Assembly: GCA_015259125.1 (NCBI GenBank)
Contig: JABZGR010000013.1
Location: forward strand, 1-50,549
DNA from: Alloprevotella tannerae
GTDB lineage: Bacteria > Bacteroidota > Bacteroidia > Bacteroidales > Bacteroidaceae
Length of the DNA: 50,549 nucleotides
Reading direction: 5' to 3'
Shown: one piece after another, positions 41,370 through 50,340 of the stretch
Position numbering within the stretch: the stretch's first letter is position 1
How the letters are laid out: each line of letters opens with the position of its first letter
Made by a program: the position numbers and the translations under genes
The notes under the pieces: model-generated
What the model saw: only the letters and a program-made list of their open reading frames with translations
Database searches by the model: none
What the model was told of the DNA's origin: nothing

Positions 41370-41927
41370 CTATAACCAAAAAGCGCGGCCTTGCTCTAAA
41401 GCCAGAAGGGCCTCTTTTCTTTGCAATCCGCCACCGTAGCCTACGAGTTTCCCGCCGCTTCCAATAATGCGATGACAGGGTACAACGATGGAAATCGGAT
41501 TTTTATGCAGGGCGTTGCCTACAGCTTGAGCCGACATTTTGGCTTTACCTCTTCGCACTGCCACGACTTCAGCTAATTGGCCGTAAGCAGCCGTTTCTCC
41601 GTAAGCGATTTTTTGCAGTTCTTCCCACACAATCAGTTGGAATGGCGTTCCTGACAGACGAAACGAAGGAGTATGTCGTGGCTGACAACCACTAAAATAT
41701 GCATCAAGCCACGTTTTCACCTCGTCGAAAATACAAAGTCGAGCCTTGTCGCTGCTTGAAAGCGACTTGTCATCGCGTAAAAGCAACGTTTCGCTGTCTA
41801 AAGACAACTTATCTGCCGCATCTCCCCTACTCTCTCTGAAATCCAAAGCCGTGAGAACTTCTCCGTCACTCTCTATCAGAATTTCACCGAGCGGAGATGA
41901 ATACAACTCATAGAAGCGTTCGATCAT
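41370..41927 (-). CDS. ogt: Methylated-DNA--protein-cysteine methyltransferase
   Basis: A 185-aa suicide DNA-repair protein that moves O6-alkyl groups from guanine to its own Cys. The active site VVPCHRI gives Cys151; upstream YGQLAEVVA is the helix-turn-helix, NALHKNPISI precedes the site, and YGGGLQRKEALLALE follows. The N-terminal region (~1-75) is longer and divergent. It overlaps the upstream rluA stop by 4 bp (ATGA), so the two are coupled. Confidence 0.92.
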   Translation of the reverse strand: MIERFYELYSSPLGEILIESDGEVLTALDFRESRGDAADKLSLDSETLLLRDDKSLSSSDKARLCIFDEVKTWLDAYFSGCQPRHTPSFRLSGTPFQLIVWEELQKIAYGETAAYGQLAEVVAVRRGKAKMSAQAVGNALHKNPISIVVPCHRIIGSGGKLVGYGGGLQRKEALLALEQGRAFWL

Positions 41928-42808
41928 TTTTGTAAAACAGACAAGAAAGACTTGGGATAGGGCGTCTCAAAATGCAAAAGCTCACCCGTTATCGGGTGAT
42001 AAAAGTCTAAGCGATAGGCGTGCAAACACAGGCGTCCAATAGGATTGTCGCCATTGCCATATTTGGTGTCGCCGCAAACCGGATGTCCTAAATCTTGAGC
42101 ATGTACGCGAATCTGATTTTTACGGCCGGTTTCAAGTTTAAATTCGGCCAAAGTGTGCGTTTCGCTATGTTTAAGCGTGCGAAAATGCGTCACGGCAAAT
42201 TTCCCGCCATTATCTGTCGGCGAAGAATAGGTGACGTAGGCTTTATTGTCTTTGAGCCAGTTGCGCACCGTTCCGCCCAGCGTCTCTAAGACGCCCGACA
42301 AGACGGCTACATATCTGCGATCTCTCACGATTCGTTGCCAATTGTGCTCTAAAATCTGCTCGGCCTCAATGGTCTTAGCATAAACGAGCAGACCGGAAGT
42401 TTCTCTATCCAAGCGATGCACCACGTGAGCACGGCAGCGTTTATGGGTCTTTGCGAAATATTCGTCCAAGATGGTCTTCACGGAGAAGATATGCGGCGAA
42501 CCGGCCATAGAGAGTATGCCCGCCGATTTATCGATAACGACAATAAATTCGTCTTCGTAAACTAACCGTACGTGCGAACTTTTGAGTTCGCTCTTCGGTT
42601 TAGACTGACTGATTTCTACTTGCATACCGGGCCGCAGCGGATGGTCAAATTGCTTGACGATGGCGCGGTCTACTTTGATGCCGCCTCCGCCTAAAATTGC
42701 TTTTATGCGGTTTCTACTCGTGCCGCCCAATGCCTCGAGCAAGAAGGGCAGCAGCGTGGTTGCGGTCTTTACGGTGAACGTCTTTGAAGGCTTATTGGGT
42801 CGTCTCAT
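41924..42808 (-). CDS. RluA-family pseudouridine synthase
   Basis: A ~294-aa protein from ATG 42808 with an N-terminal S4-like RNA-binding domain (~residues 1-75, LGGTSRNRIKAILGGGGIKVDR) and the catalytic RluA domain. The catalytic Asp is in HRLDRETSG (~residue 132); VCGDTKYGNGDNP and LCLHAYRLDF follow. It makes pseudouridine in rRNA or tRNA; exact sites are not predictable. ATG 42808 is preferred because a promoter box covers the alternative TTG start at 42823. Confidence 0.92.
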   Translation of the reverse strand: MRRPNKPSKTFTVKTATTLLPFLLEALGGTSRNRIKAILGGGGIKVDRAIVKQFDHPLRPGMQVEISQSKPKSELKSSHVRLVYEDEFIVVIDKSAGILSMAGSPHIFSVKTILDEYFAKTHKRCRAHVVHRLDRETSGLLVYAKTIEAEQILEHNWQRIVRDRRYVAVLSGVLETLGGTVRNWLKDNKAYVTYSSPTDNGGKFAVTHFRTLKHSETHTLAEFKLETGRKNQIRVHAQDLGHPVCGDTKYGNGDNPIGRLCLHAYRLDFYHPITGELLHFETPYPKSFLSVLQK

Positions 42809-42820
42809 AACTATTGGAGG

Positions 42821-42828
42821 CAAAAGTA
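42821..42828 (-). promoter_or_regulatory. -7 box for rluA (TACTTTTG)
   Basis: Minus-strand TACTTTTG lies only 12 bp before the ATG at 42808, so the 5' leader would be very short. Confidence 0.55.
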
Positions 42829-42941
42829 AATACTTTTTTCCGCTTCTCCTTTACTGAGCAGCAGCTTTTTCAAGCTAACGGTTGGTTTCTTAACTATACT
42901 TTTATGCAAGGATATGCTGCGAAGCGAGATCCGGTTATCGG

Positions 42942-43556
42942 CTATTCGTAATAGTCGTAATAGGCATAAAGTAAAAGAGGCTTGTCGCACTTCGCACGAA
43001 TTTCAGCAATCTTTTTCAACATCGCCTCACTCGTGGTAAAGCAACCTTGCGAAGCATCGGTGAGCGGCAGATAAGAGGTGACCGTTGCGGCTATGCCAAC
43101 ATATTTTGAAGCGTGAATATATATATGACGCTGACGGGCATTGCTATTACCGGCATCCAAGCCATCAAGTTTGAAATGCCAGCCTACTGCGGGCGAATAG
43201 CCTTTGCTGCCCACCTTAAAATGTCCTGTAACGGAGCAGTGGCTGCCTTCTTCATTTGAAAATTTTGGGCGCCAAGCTGTGTTGCCTTTTCCATTGCCGT
43301 GGGCGCAGGGAGCAGCATAAATCATCGACAGCGTATTAAGGTCGTAGAGGGCCATACGACCTTCGCCCGAGGGGCGCGAGAAGTCGACGAAGATGCAATA
43401 GTCTTCGTTCAAGCCCTTTTCGTGACAATACTCCCACGCATCCTTCAAGTAAGAGCTGTATGAATATGACTTCAATTTCCAATAGGCCTTTACGCCGAAG
43501 TTGATGAGCAATAGGACGACAAAGGCATAAATGATATATTTAACAACGCGTTTCAT
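42942..43556 (-). CDS. L,D-transpeptidase catalytic-domain protein (YkuD_2-like)
   Basis: A 204-aa protein with an N-terminal membrane anchor (~residues 5-22, VVKYIIYAFVVLLLINFGVKA), then a catalytic region with the conserved His in IYIHASKYVGI and the Cys in LTDASQGCFTTSEAM. The spacing fits H-x(14-17)-S-x-G-C. It is likely to attack peptidoglycan or attach lipoproteins in the periplasm. A secreted hypothetical gene lies upstream on the same strand; the two may be cotranscribed. Confidence 0.82.
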   Translation of the reverse strand: MKRVVKYIIYAFVVLLLINFGVKAYWKLKSYSYSSYLKDAWEYCHEKGLNEDYCIFVDFSRPSGEGRMALYDLNTLSMIYAAPCAHGNGKGNTAWRPKFSNEEGSHCSVTGHFKVGSKGYSPAVGWHFKLDGLDAGNSNARQRHIYIHASKYVGIAATVTSYLPLTDASQGCFTTSEAMLKKIAEIRAKCDKPLLLYAYYDYYE

Positions 43557-43610
43557 TTGGTGTTGGTGGCGTATTAGGGCATTTCGCTCGCCCTATGTGT
43601 ATCTTTCGCC

Positions 43611-44096
43611 CTACTTCTTCATTTCTATTACTATGGTTGGTCTTGCCTCCGGCCTGATGGTGTAAGCCTTAGGTATCAACACTTGTACGGAAACTATCTT
43701 CTTCGGCTTTACCCCTCTTGGCAGAGCTGCTTCTAAGCACGTGGGCGACAGTTTGTAGTCGATGATCGTCAGCCGCTTCTTGGGGTTCTTGAGCTTCCCG
43801 TTTACGACCCATTGTAGTTGAGCCAAGGTGTTGGTTTGTATCAAAATTATATCAGCAGGTTCCCGGCAAAAGGTCTGCATCTTACCTTTAGGAAATATTC
43901 GTATGGTATCAATGGCAAAGGGAGAAAGGAAACCTAAGCGCTTGGCTACAATCAGCTTGGCCGAATCGGAGCGCATCTCGTCAACGCTTACGCGCAATAG
44001 GGAATCGGGTATGAGGACCCCATCTATGACACACAACTGAGCATAAGCTCTAAAAGAGCCCAGCACAAGAAAGCACATAAGCAGTAGTCTTTTCAT
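43611..44096 (-). CDS. Secreted hypothetical protein, 161 aa
   Basis: Signal peptide with cleavage near AYAQ-L (residue ~19). The body has several beta-strand-like segments (TIRIFPKGKMQTFC, DIILIQTNTLAQ, VSVQVLIPKAY, PTIVIEMKK) and four cysteines. A CVIDGVLIPDSLL opening resembles TonB-plug-like proteins of Bacteroidetes, but I cannot assign the family. It lies ~55 bp upstream of the L,D-transpeptidase gene on the same strand, suggesting an envelope role. Confidence 0.65.
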   Translation of the reverse strand: MKRLLLMCFLVLGSFRAYAQLCVIDGVLIPDSLLRVSVDEMRSDSAKLIVAKRLGFLSPFAIDTIRIFPKGKMQTFCREPADIILIQTNTLAQLQWVVNGKLKNPKKRLTIIDYKLSPTCLEAALPRGVKPKKIVSVQVLIPKAYTIRPEARPTIVIEMKK

Positions 44097-44153
44097 ATTC
44101 TTTATAGGCTTAAAATCAATTCGTAAGGTGTTCCAACTTGTCCGCTTATGATG

Positions 44154-44234
44154 GGACTAAAATTGCAAGCGTTGCGGACAAAAATTCTAAGTAGCCGGAC
44201 AGAAATTCCGAGGGTTGAAATTTCTGTCCCAAGC
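44154..44234. repeat. GGACAAAAATTC-type repeat, copy 2
   Basis: Three units of ~21-22 bp: GGACTAAAATTGCAAGCGTTGC, GGACAAAAATTCTAAGTAGCC and GGACAGAAATTCCGAG, followed by an inverted unit that creates an 11-bp hairpin at 44197-44229 (GGACAGAAATT / AATTTCTGTCC). The second and third units match copy 1 at 26438-26480 (inverted). The surrounding ~315-bp gap holds no supported gene. Confidence 0.65.
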
Positions 44235-44411
44235 TAAAGAACAACTCCCACGTACGCTGAAAAGCGAGAATGTTAGGAGGCAAGTCGGCAACATATAGAG
44301 GCGAATGCGCAGTTTGGGGCGACCGGAAGGGACGTTAAAGAAGCAACTCTTCGCTCCTACCCGCCTTATTGATAAAAGAAGGGAGGGCGAAGAGCTTAAG
44401 GGATTGCCGGT

Positions 44412-46559
44412 TTATAAACCACGCGCTTTCAGCAAACTCTTAGCATCGGGCGCTGAAAGGCCGGTAAAGTCGGAGAAGATAAACATCAGGTCGCGCGTAT
44501 TGCCACGACTAAGCACCTTGGCACGAAAGGCATCGCCAACAGCCCGTGTCAGTGCACCATGCTTCTCAAAATAGTCAGCCACATTCACAGCCAACACCTC
44601 ACTCCACAAATAGCTATAATAGCCGGCAGCATAACCACCGCCCCAGATATGATTGAAATAGGACGTGGAATAGCGAGGCGGGATTTGTGCATTGAGTAAG
44701 CCGATCTCTTTCAGCACTTTTGCTTCAAAGTCTTTCGCTTCTTCAGCCGTAGGGATCTCGGATGGGGAGAGGCAATGCCAAGCCAAATCGACACAGGTGG
44801 CAGCCAAGTTCTCCCCGAGGGCATAGGCTGAATGGAAATTGAGCGAACCGAGCATCTTCTCTCGCAAGGCATCGGGCATTACTTCGCCGGTCTTATAATG
44901 GCGTGCATAGTGATTGAAGACTTCGGGAATGCTGGCAAACGACTCGTTAAACTGTGAAGGCATCTCGACGAAATCGCGCGAGACGGAAGTACCGCTAAGC
45001 GTATTGTATGTACAATTGGAAAGCATACCATGCAGGGCGTGTCCAAACTCGTGGAACATCGTTTGTGTTTCGTCCCACGTAAGGAGCGTCGGTTGCCCCT
45101 CAGGCGCCTTGGCATAGTTGCAGACATTATAGATGAGGGGCAACTGATTGCGATCGTTGCTTTGCTTTAAGAATGCACTCATCCAAGCACCACCGCGCTT
45201 CGTCGGTCGGCGGAAGTAGTCGCAATAGAAGAGCGCCAACTGCTTACCGTTCTCATCCAGCACATCGAAGACCTTCATATCCTTGTGGTACGTTGGTAGA
45301 TCTGTACGCTCGCGGAAGTTTAACCCGTAAACGCGGTGGGCGGCATAAAAGATACCATTCACAAGTATGGAGTCTAAATTAAAATAGGGCTTCACATCAT
45401 CATCGCTAAAACTATATTGCGCTTTCTTCATCTTGGCTGAATAGAAAAAGCGATCGTAGGGCTGCAACTGAAAGTCGGCACCTTCAGCCTGCCTTGCATA
45501 GTCTTCGATGGCTTTCGTCTCCGCCTCAACCTTCGGCTTATAAGCAGCAATGAGTTGACGCAGGAAGGCATAAACATTATTCGTATTCTTGGCCATCGTA
45601 CTCTCAAGCGAGTAAGAAGCGTAATCTTTGAAGCCCATCAGCTCGGCTTTCTCAGCCCGCAGGCGCGCTATTTCCACAGCGATCGGAAAGGCGTTGTAAG
45701 CGCCCGTACCGTCTGTGCGATGGACAGATGCATTGTAAACACGCTCACGCAAGGCTCTATTTTCGAGACTCGCGAGGATGGGTTGTTGCGTGGTATTGGT
45801 TATAACGATGCAGTAAGGAGCTTTGCCGCCACGGCCCTCAGCATCTTTCTTGCATTGGGCGGTGGTCGTTTCGCCCAAGCCGGCGAGCTCTTTTACGTCG
45901 TTCACCCAGACGGTCGCCTCGTTGGCTGCCTTTGGAAGCATATTGCCGAAGTCTTGCTGGAGTTTTGCCAAGCGGTTGTTGATCTCCTGCACACGTACCA
46001 TCTTCTCTTTGGGGAGCAGTGCGCCGGCATGCGTAAAACTCTTGTACACTTCTTCCAAAAGTTTTTTATCCTCTCCTTTGAGTTGGTCTAACTCGTGGTC
46101 GTAGACGTATTTGATGCGCTGGAAAAACTTTTGGTTAAACTTGATTTCGTTTTCAAAGTCGGTCATCATTGGAATGACGGCCGCTTCGGCCTTTTCTAAT
46201 TCGGGCGTCTTGTCGGCTTCAGTCACACAGAAAAAGATACCGGTCACGCGATTCAGCATCTGCCCGCTCCTTTCGTAAGCGAGTATGGTATTGGCAAATG
46301 TGGGCTTCTGCTTATTGTCGGTAATCTTTTTGATCTCCTGCCGTTGCTCTACTATGGCTGCTTGGATAGCCGGCAGGTAGTAGTCGCCTTTGATCTTACT
46401 AAAGTCGGGCGCATTGTAGGGTAATTTACTGGGCTTCATAAGTGGATTGACCGTCTGGGCGGTCTTCTTTGCTTGCGGCTTTCGCTGATGCGCCTGCGCT
46501 GTAAGCGTGAAGCAAGCAAGCCCTGCCGCAAAGAGTAGGTGTTTGAGCTGTGTATTCAT
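44412..46559 (-). CDS. dcp: M3-family metallopeptidase (dipeptidyl carboxypeptidase type)
   Basis: About 715 aa from ATG 46559, where a signal peptide starts (MNTQLKHLLFAAGLACFTLTAQA); the upstream 52 codons of the longer frame are not family-like. Zinc-protease signature MFHEFGHALHG near residue ~500 with the third ligand Glu in the following helix (EMPSQFNESFA). M3 Dcp enzymes remove C-terminal dipeptides from peptides. A periplasmic location is predicted from the signal. The downstream gap carries repeat copy 2. Confidence 0.92.
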   Translation of the reverse strand: MNTQLKHLLFAAGLACFTLTAQAHQRKPQAKKTAQTVNPLMKPSKLPYNAPDFSKIKGDYYLPAIQAAIVEQRQEIKKITDNKQKPTFANTILAYERSGQMLNRVTGIFFCVTEADKTPELEKAEAAVIPMMTDFENEIKFNQKFFQRIKYVYDHELDQLKGEDKKLLEEVYKSFTHAGALLPKEKMVRVQEINNRLAKLQQDFGNMLPKAANEATVWVNDVKELAGLGETTTAQCKKDAEGRGGKAPYCIVITNTTQQPILASLENRALRERVYNASVHRTDGTGAYNAFPIAVEIARLRAEKAELMGFKDYASYSLESTMAKNTNNVYAFLRQLIAAYKPKVEAETKAIEDYARQAEGADFQLQPYDRFFYSAKMKKAQYSFSDDDVKPYFNLDSILVNGIFYAAHRVYGLNFRERTDLPTYHKDMKVFDVLDENGKQLALFYCDYFRRPTKRGGAWMSAFLKQSNDRNQLPLIYNVCNYAKAPEGQPTLLTWDETQTMFHEFGHALHGMLSNCTYNTLSGTSVSRDFVEMPSQFNESFASIPEVFNHYARHYKTGEVMPDALREKMLGSLNFHSAYALGENLAATCVDLAWHCLSPSEIPTAEEAKDFEAKVLKEIGLLNAQIPPRYSTSYFNHIWGGGYAAGYYSYLWSEVLAVNVADYFEKHGALTRAVGDAFRAKVLSRGNTRDLMFIFSDFTGLSAPDAKSLLKARGL

Positions 46560-46992
46560 ATTGTTTATTTTGGATTTGCTTCGTATATAGCTTATGTTCT
46601 TTGTCTTATATGTAAATTGATGTGCGAACTTACATAAAATCTTCGGATTATGTACGGACTTCAACCAAAAGTTGCGGGAGCAGAGGCATTTCAAAGGTTG
46701 CGCCTTTCGCTGCAAGGGATTGTGCGGTCGAGACGCTTAACTTATTTCAAGAAAAAGTCTTCCGAAAACAAAGGAGCAACGATATAAATTAAAACTAAAC
46801 TCAATATATGTAAACTTTACATAGCGAATCCGAGACTAGAATACCGAAAATATATAAAAATATTAGCACCAAATGCGAAGCCTCACTTTTCTATCGTATC
46901 TTTGCTCGTACATTTATTTATTTGACCCATATAAGGCTACGCGAGTGAAGTGGAAACAGCTCCTCTTCTTGCATTCACTAATAATAAAAAGT
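46560..46992. other. Intergenic/leader region of fimbrillin-like gene
   Basis: No ORF is supported upstream of ATG 46993. It contains the -7 box at 46897; the earlier in-frame codons from 46873 lie around and before that box. AT-rich, no obvious hairpin. Confidence 0.55.
46897..46904 (+). promoter_or_regulatory. -7 box for the fimbrillin-like gene (TATCTTTG)
   Basis: TATCTTTG fits TAnnTTTG, ~90 bp before ATG 46993, and excludes the more upstream start at 46873. Confidence 0.6.
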
Positions 46993-48666
46993 ATGAAAAA
47001 AGTAAACATCCTGCTTGGACTACTTCTTAGTGTCTCACTACTGTTAATAAGCGCCTGCAGCAATCAAGCAGAAACTGCAGTAGACGAGAAGGCCGGCCCT
47101 GAAGGCTGCAATATTACATTTTCGTTTAGCAACGCCAACTTTAGCACATCTGACGAGGGCAATGAAATGCCACAAGCACCAAATATGACGACGAAAGGTA
47201 AGGTGGTTTCTTCTACCTTGAAAGATTTGGGCGATGGCCTGGAAGCGGAAGTGCAGGTCGAAGAAAGCACGCCTGTTAAAAGAACTACGCGCCGAGTAGT
47301 CGCGGCTTCGCCAGGAAACTATACCATCTTGGCTTATCAAGGTACTGAAAAGAAGGGGGAATGGAAAGGCTACTTCAATGGCAGTAAATATACGCCGGCA
47401 GCAGGCACTGAGAAGGAAATAATGCTGACACCGGGCGATTATGATTTCTATGTCTTCAACGACAAACTGACGCTGCAAGATGGTAAAATCGTGACTTCAC
47501 TAAGCAACGCTTCGGAAGATGCGCTCTTTGCGAAACAGACGGTTAAGGTTTTGAATCAAAAGAAGCAAACAGTAAACTTTGATCTAAAACCGGCATTTGC
47601 GAAATTATTCCTTAAGATCAACGGCTTTAGCAACAATGCCTTTAATGGGGCTACAACGGGTAGCTTTACGTATGAAGCAAATAAGATTCCGCAGACCATG
47701 ACGCTTGATCCGGCTTCAGGCAATACGAGCGTAGCTATGAACCCGACGAACAACGCTATTTCAGTTGGAAGCTTTACAGCTAATCAAGCTAATGGCGCTG
47801 AAAAATCATACATTAAAACTGAAAAGGGAATGTGCTTCCTGCCTAATACAGATATTACGCAACTGAAATTTAAATTTGCCGACAACATTCCAGGTACAGT
47901 CTATGGCAAGTCTGCAAAGGGCAAGGTCTTGACGATAACCAACCCGATTAGCGGAAATCTGCAAGCCGGAAAGTATTATACGGTAAACGTTACCATTTAT
48001 TATAAGGCGGATTATCTGTTTAGCGATGGCGTAGTTGGTACATTAATGAATAATAAAGGAAGGACGCCGGTAGCTTTGGTAGTAGATACTAAGGTCAAGA
48101 AAACAGCTATCGCACTGAATGATGCAGGGATGCATAAATGGACAAATACGTCTAAACGAAGAAATAACAAAGCGATATATCCTCAGACACAAGCAGGTCT
48201 GAATGATGCGATCAGCAAATATGACGGCGAGGAAGAAACGTGGAGGAGCGACCACACATTTCCCCCCTTCAATGATGTTAAAGGGCTGAATCCTAACTTT
48301 GAAGCATTCTTCGCAGCAGCAAACTATCGTGGTTCTGTAAAAGGAAAGAACTGGTATCTTCCGGGTGCCGGAGATTGGAATGCGGCATTAAAGTTTCTGG
48401 GAATCGAAAACCCTGCAGATGGATACAAAAAAAACAATCCTAAGAAGCACAACTGGACAGGTTCTTTGGGATATAACTTAGTAGAGATCTTGTTTTATCA
48501 AGCCGGTGGAACCCCGCTCAATACCTGGTACTGGGCAGCTAATGAATGGAATACAGCCGGCGCATCTGCTATAACAGTATGGATTAGCAATAGCTCTGAA
48601 TTAGTCCATTTCGGCGGTAGCGATAAAAGAGATCCTTCTGAAACTCGTGCTTTTATTCATTTCTAG
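46993..48666 (+). CDS. Fimbrillin-like lipoprotein with C-terminal FISUMP/DUF1566-like domain
   Basis: 557 aa from ATG 46993. Lipobox LLISACS (Cys ~21). Residues ~60-350 are beta-rich with fimbrillin-like features (repeated short strands, NFDLKPAFAKLFLKING near ~200). The last ~110 residues carry GKNWYLPGAGDWNAALKF (~445) and WYWAANEWNT (~512), as in FISUMP/DUF1566 domains found at tips of Bacteroidetes surface proteins. It is probably a fimbrial tip or adhesin subunit; no chaperone, usher or other fimbrial genes are adjacent. Ends at a strong terminator. Confidence 0.75.
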   Translation: MKKVNILLGLLLSVSLLLISACSNQAETAVDEKAGPEGCNITFSFSNANFSTSDEGNEMPQAPNMTTKGKVVSSTLKDLGDGLEAEVQVEESTPVKRTTRRVVAASPGNYTILAYQGTEKKGEWKGYFNGSKYTPAAGTEKEIMLTPGDYDFYVFNDKLTLQDGKIVTSLSNASEDALFAKQTVKVLNQKKQTVNFDLKPAFAKLFLKINGFSNNAFNGATTGSFTYEANKIPQTMTLDPASGNTSVAMNPTNNAISVGSFTANQANGAEKSYIKTEKGMCFLPNTDITQLKFKFADNIPGTVYGKSAKGKVLTITNPISGNLQAGKYYTVNVTIYYKADYLFSDGVVGTLMNNKGRTPVALVVDTKVKKTAIALNDAGMHKWTNTSKRRNNKAIYPQTQAGLNDAISKYDGEEETWRSDHTFPPFNDVKGLNPNFEAFFAAANYRGSVKGKNWYLPGAGDWNAALKFLGIENPADGYKKNNPKKHNWTGSLGYNLVEILFYQAGGTPLNTWYWAANEWNTAGASAITVWISNSSELVHFGGSDKRDPSETRAFIHF

Positions 48667-48708
48667 TTTTAGACAATTTGAAATATAAAACTCAGAAGAT
48701 ATAATGTC

Positions 48709-48738
48709 AGGGCCAACTTAATCAAGTTGGCCCTATTT
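48709..48738 (+). terminator. Terminator of the fimbrillin-like gene
   Basis: Perfect 11-bp stem AGGGCCAACTT / AAGTTGGCCCT, loop AATC, then ATTTT. Confidence 0.9.
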
Positions 48739-48966
48739 TCTATGACTTTCCGAGTAAAGCACTAAAACGTCTCAATAAGGATTGAGTCAGACATACGCTT
48801 ACATAAGAATGAGAGAGGAGAGAGGAAAATTCGTAGCCTGCGAGCAGATATTTTTCTCTTACATACGCACTCGTTTATAAAGCCAAAATACAAGAGTAAA
48901 TCTAGCCAACACGCTTGACATAAAAAGATTTACGCGACAAGTAGACTAGAGTAAGAGCGATATATA
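48739..48966. other. Intergenic stretch left of the truncated IS
   Basis: No gene or clear structure seen. It ends where the transposase reading frame begins in mid-gene (~48970), marking the break point of the IS fragment. Confidence 0.5.
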
Positions 48967-48969
48967 TAA

Positions 48970-49731
48970 TATACTTTTATTCTCAAGCGCATTTATCGTG
49001 ACCAACGTTTTCGCCATCATCCTAAGAATCGCCAAAAGGCAGTTAGGGCGGATAGGAAATTGCGAACCATAGCAGGCAGATTAGTCCGAGAACTCAAGCG
49101 CAATCTTGGAGCGTGTGCTGTTTACACTGAGCTGATTGAAAGATTTGAGGCGATTCTTGCACAACGGCGTCATAGTCAGAAAAAGATTTACTCTATTCAC
49201 GAGCCTGATGTGCAATGCATCAGCAAGGGTAAAGAGCATAAGAAGTACGAATTTGGCAATAAGGAATCCATCATCCGCTCTGCTACGGGGCTTATTCTTG
49301 ACGCACAATCTTTTCGTAATGAGTATGATAGACACACCATAGAAGCCTCGTTGGCACAAGTTAAACGCCTGACTCAGAGAAAGATCAAAATACTGGCAGG
49401 GGACAGGGGTTATCAGGGAAAGAAAGAGATTAATGGCACTCAGATTTTAATACCGGATGCCCCTAAATCTTCAGACAGCAGGTATCAGAAGCGGAAGAAA
49501 CACAAGCTATTCTGCAAGCGAGCAGGCATAGAACCCTCCATCGGACACTTGAAATCAGACCATCGTTTAGGACGTAACTTTTACAAGGGAGTGGCAGGGG
49601 ATGCTGTGAACATACTATTGGCGGCAGCTGCTTACAACTTCAAAAGAGCCATGAGAGCTCTTTGGAACCTACTCAAAATAATAAGCGATAGGACATGGAT
49701 GGATGACTTCTCGATTATCAAAGCTTTTTAA
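48970..49731 (+). pseudogene. 5'-truncated IS5-like transposase
   Basis: The frame is open from ~48970 (LKRIYRDQRFRHHPKNRQ...) to the stop at 49731, with no in-frame start at its beginning. It is the C-terminal ~250 residues of an IS5-type DDE transposase: YEFGNKESIIRSA, the DRGYQGKKEI segment (second acidic residue) and RAGIEPSIGHLKSDHRLGR with the final Glu. The N-terminal part is lost, so it should be inactive alone. The stop codon overlaps the terminal sequence TAAGGGACGACTATTTAA. Confidence 0.85.
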
Positions 49732-49746
49732 GGGACGACTATTTAA
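48970..49746 (+). mobile_element. IS5-like element, 3' remnant (left copy)
   Basis: Right end TAAGGGACGACTATTTAA (49729-49746) is repeated exactly, inverted, at 50341-50358 in the second copy. The left end is missing. Confidence 0.75.
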
Positions 49747-49906
49747 AAGAGAGTCTTCTTCTGACTACCTATTAAATTGTATCACACTATTTCAGATATT
49801 GCAAACCAATTGAGCATTAAGACCCCCAATCGGGAATTCAGACTCAAGGAATATCCGAAGGTTTATGAATCTGCTAACCGAAAAGAATCTAATCAATCTA
49901 TACAAT

Positions 49907-49948
49907 AACTCGAACGGACCAACATAAATTTGCTGATCCGTTCGAGTT
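49907..49948. terminator. Hairpin downstream of the small gene
   Basis: AACTCGAACGGA / TCCGTTCGAGTT is a perfect 12-bp stem 26 bp beyond the stop on the minus strand. There is no strong T-run on either side, so termination is probable but not certain. Confidence 0.6.
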
Positions 49949-49973
49949 ATAATAAAAAGAGAGGTTGGCCTAT

Positions 49974-50144
49974 TTACCACTCAGTGTCACCGCCGTTGTG
50001 CTCTCCACCATCGGTAAATCCACCTGTAGTAAAACCAGTATTTTCTTGTACACTCACACTTGAACAAAGCATTCCTTCGTGGTTCATCTTTATCACCCGC
50101 AACTCCAGCTTTACGTAGGGGCGTTTATTACTTGCTACCTTCAT
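49974..50144 (-). CDS. Small protein, 56 aa, Gly/Asp-rich C-terminus
   Basis: On the minus strand ATG (50144) opens a 56-aa frame beginning MKVASNKRPYVKLELRVIKM and ending GGEHNGGDTEW. The layout (basic N-terminus, central LCSS, then an acidic Gly-rich tail) resembles small Bacteroidales proteins of the KPE-V-x(n)-LC-S type, often encoded near surface loci; I cannot name a family. A TACCTTTG -7 box lies ~50 bp upstream (50196-50203) and a hairpin follows the stop, supporting a real gene. Confidence 0.6.
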   Translation of the reverse strand: MKVASNKRPYVKLELRVIKMNHEGMLCSSVSVQENTGFTTGGFTDGGEHNGGDTEW

Positions 50145-50195
50145 AACTTATATTTCTTCACAATAAATACCAGGTAACTCTACCTTCACTGGGTG

Positions 50196-50203
50196 CAAAG
50201 GTA
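50196..50203 (-). promoter_or_regulatory. -7 box for the 56-aa small gene (TACCTTTG)
   Basis: Minus-strand TACCTTTG fits TAnnTTTG; no convincing -33 element at the expected distance. Confidence 0.5.
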
Positions 50204-50340
50204 GTAAATATAAATGAAGTTACACGGATTTAGAACAATTATATTTATGATTTAAACACATTTTGAATTCTCAAACTCTTTTATAAAGTATGGATAACAA
50301 AACACTCTACTACACACGTAAATAAGCTATCTGCGAGATC

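Larger units (their letters stand above)
49747..50340. other. 594-bp segment between the two IS ends
   Basis: Bounded by the inverted IS termini. Holds the 56-aa small gene on the minus strand and a terminator-like hairpin (49907-49948); otherwise AT-rich with no other gene seen. Confidence 0.6.
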
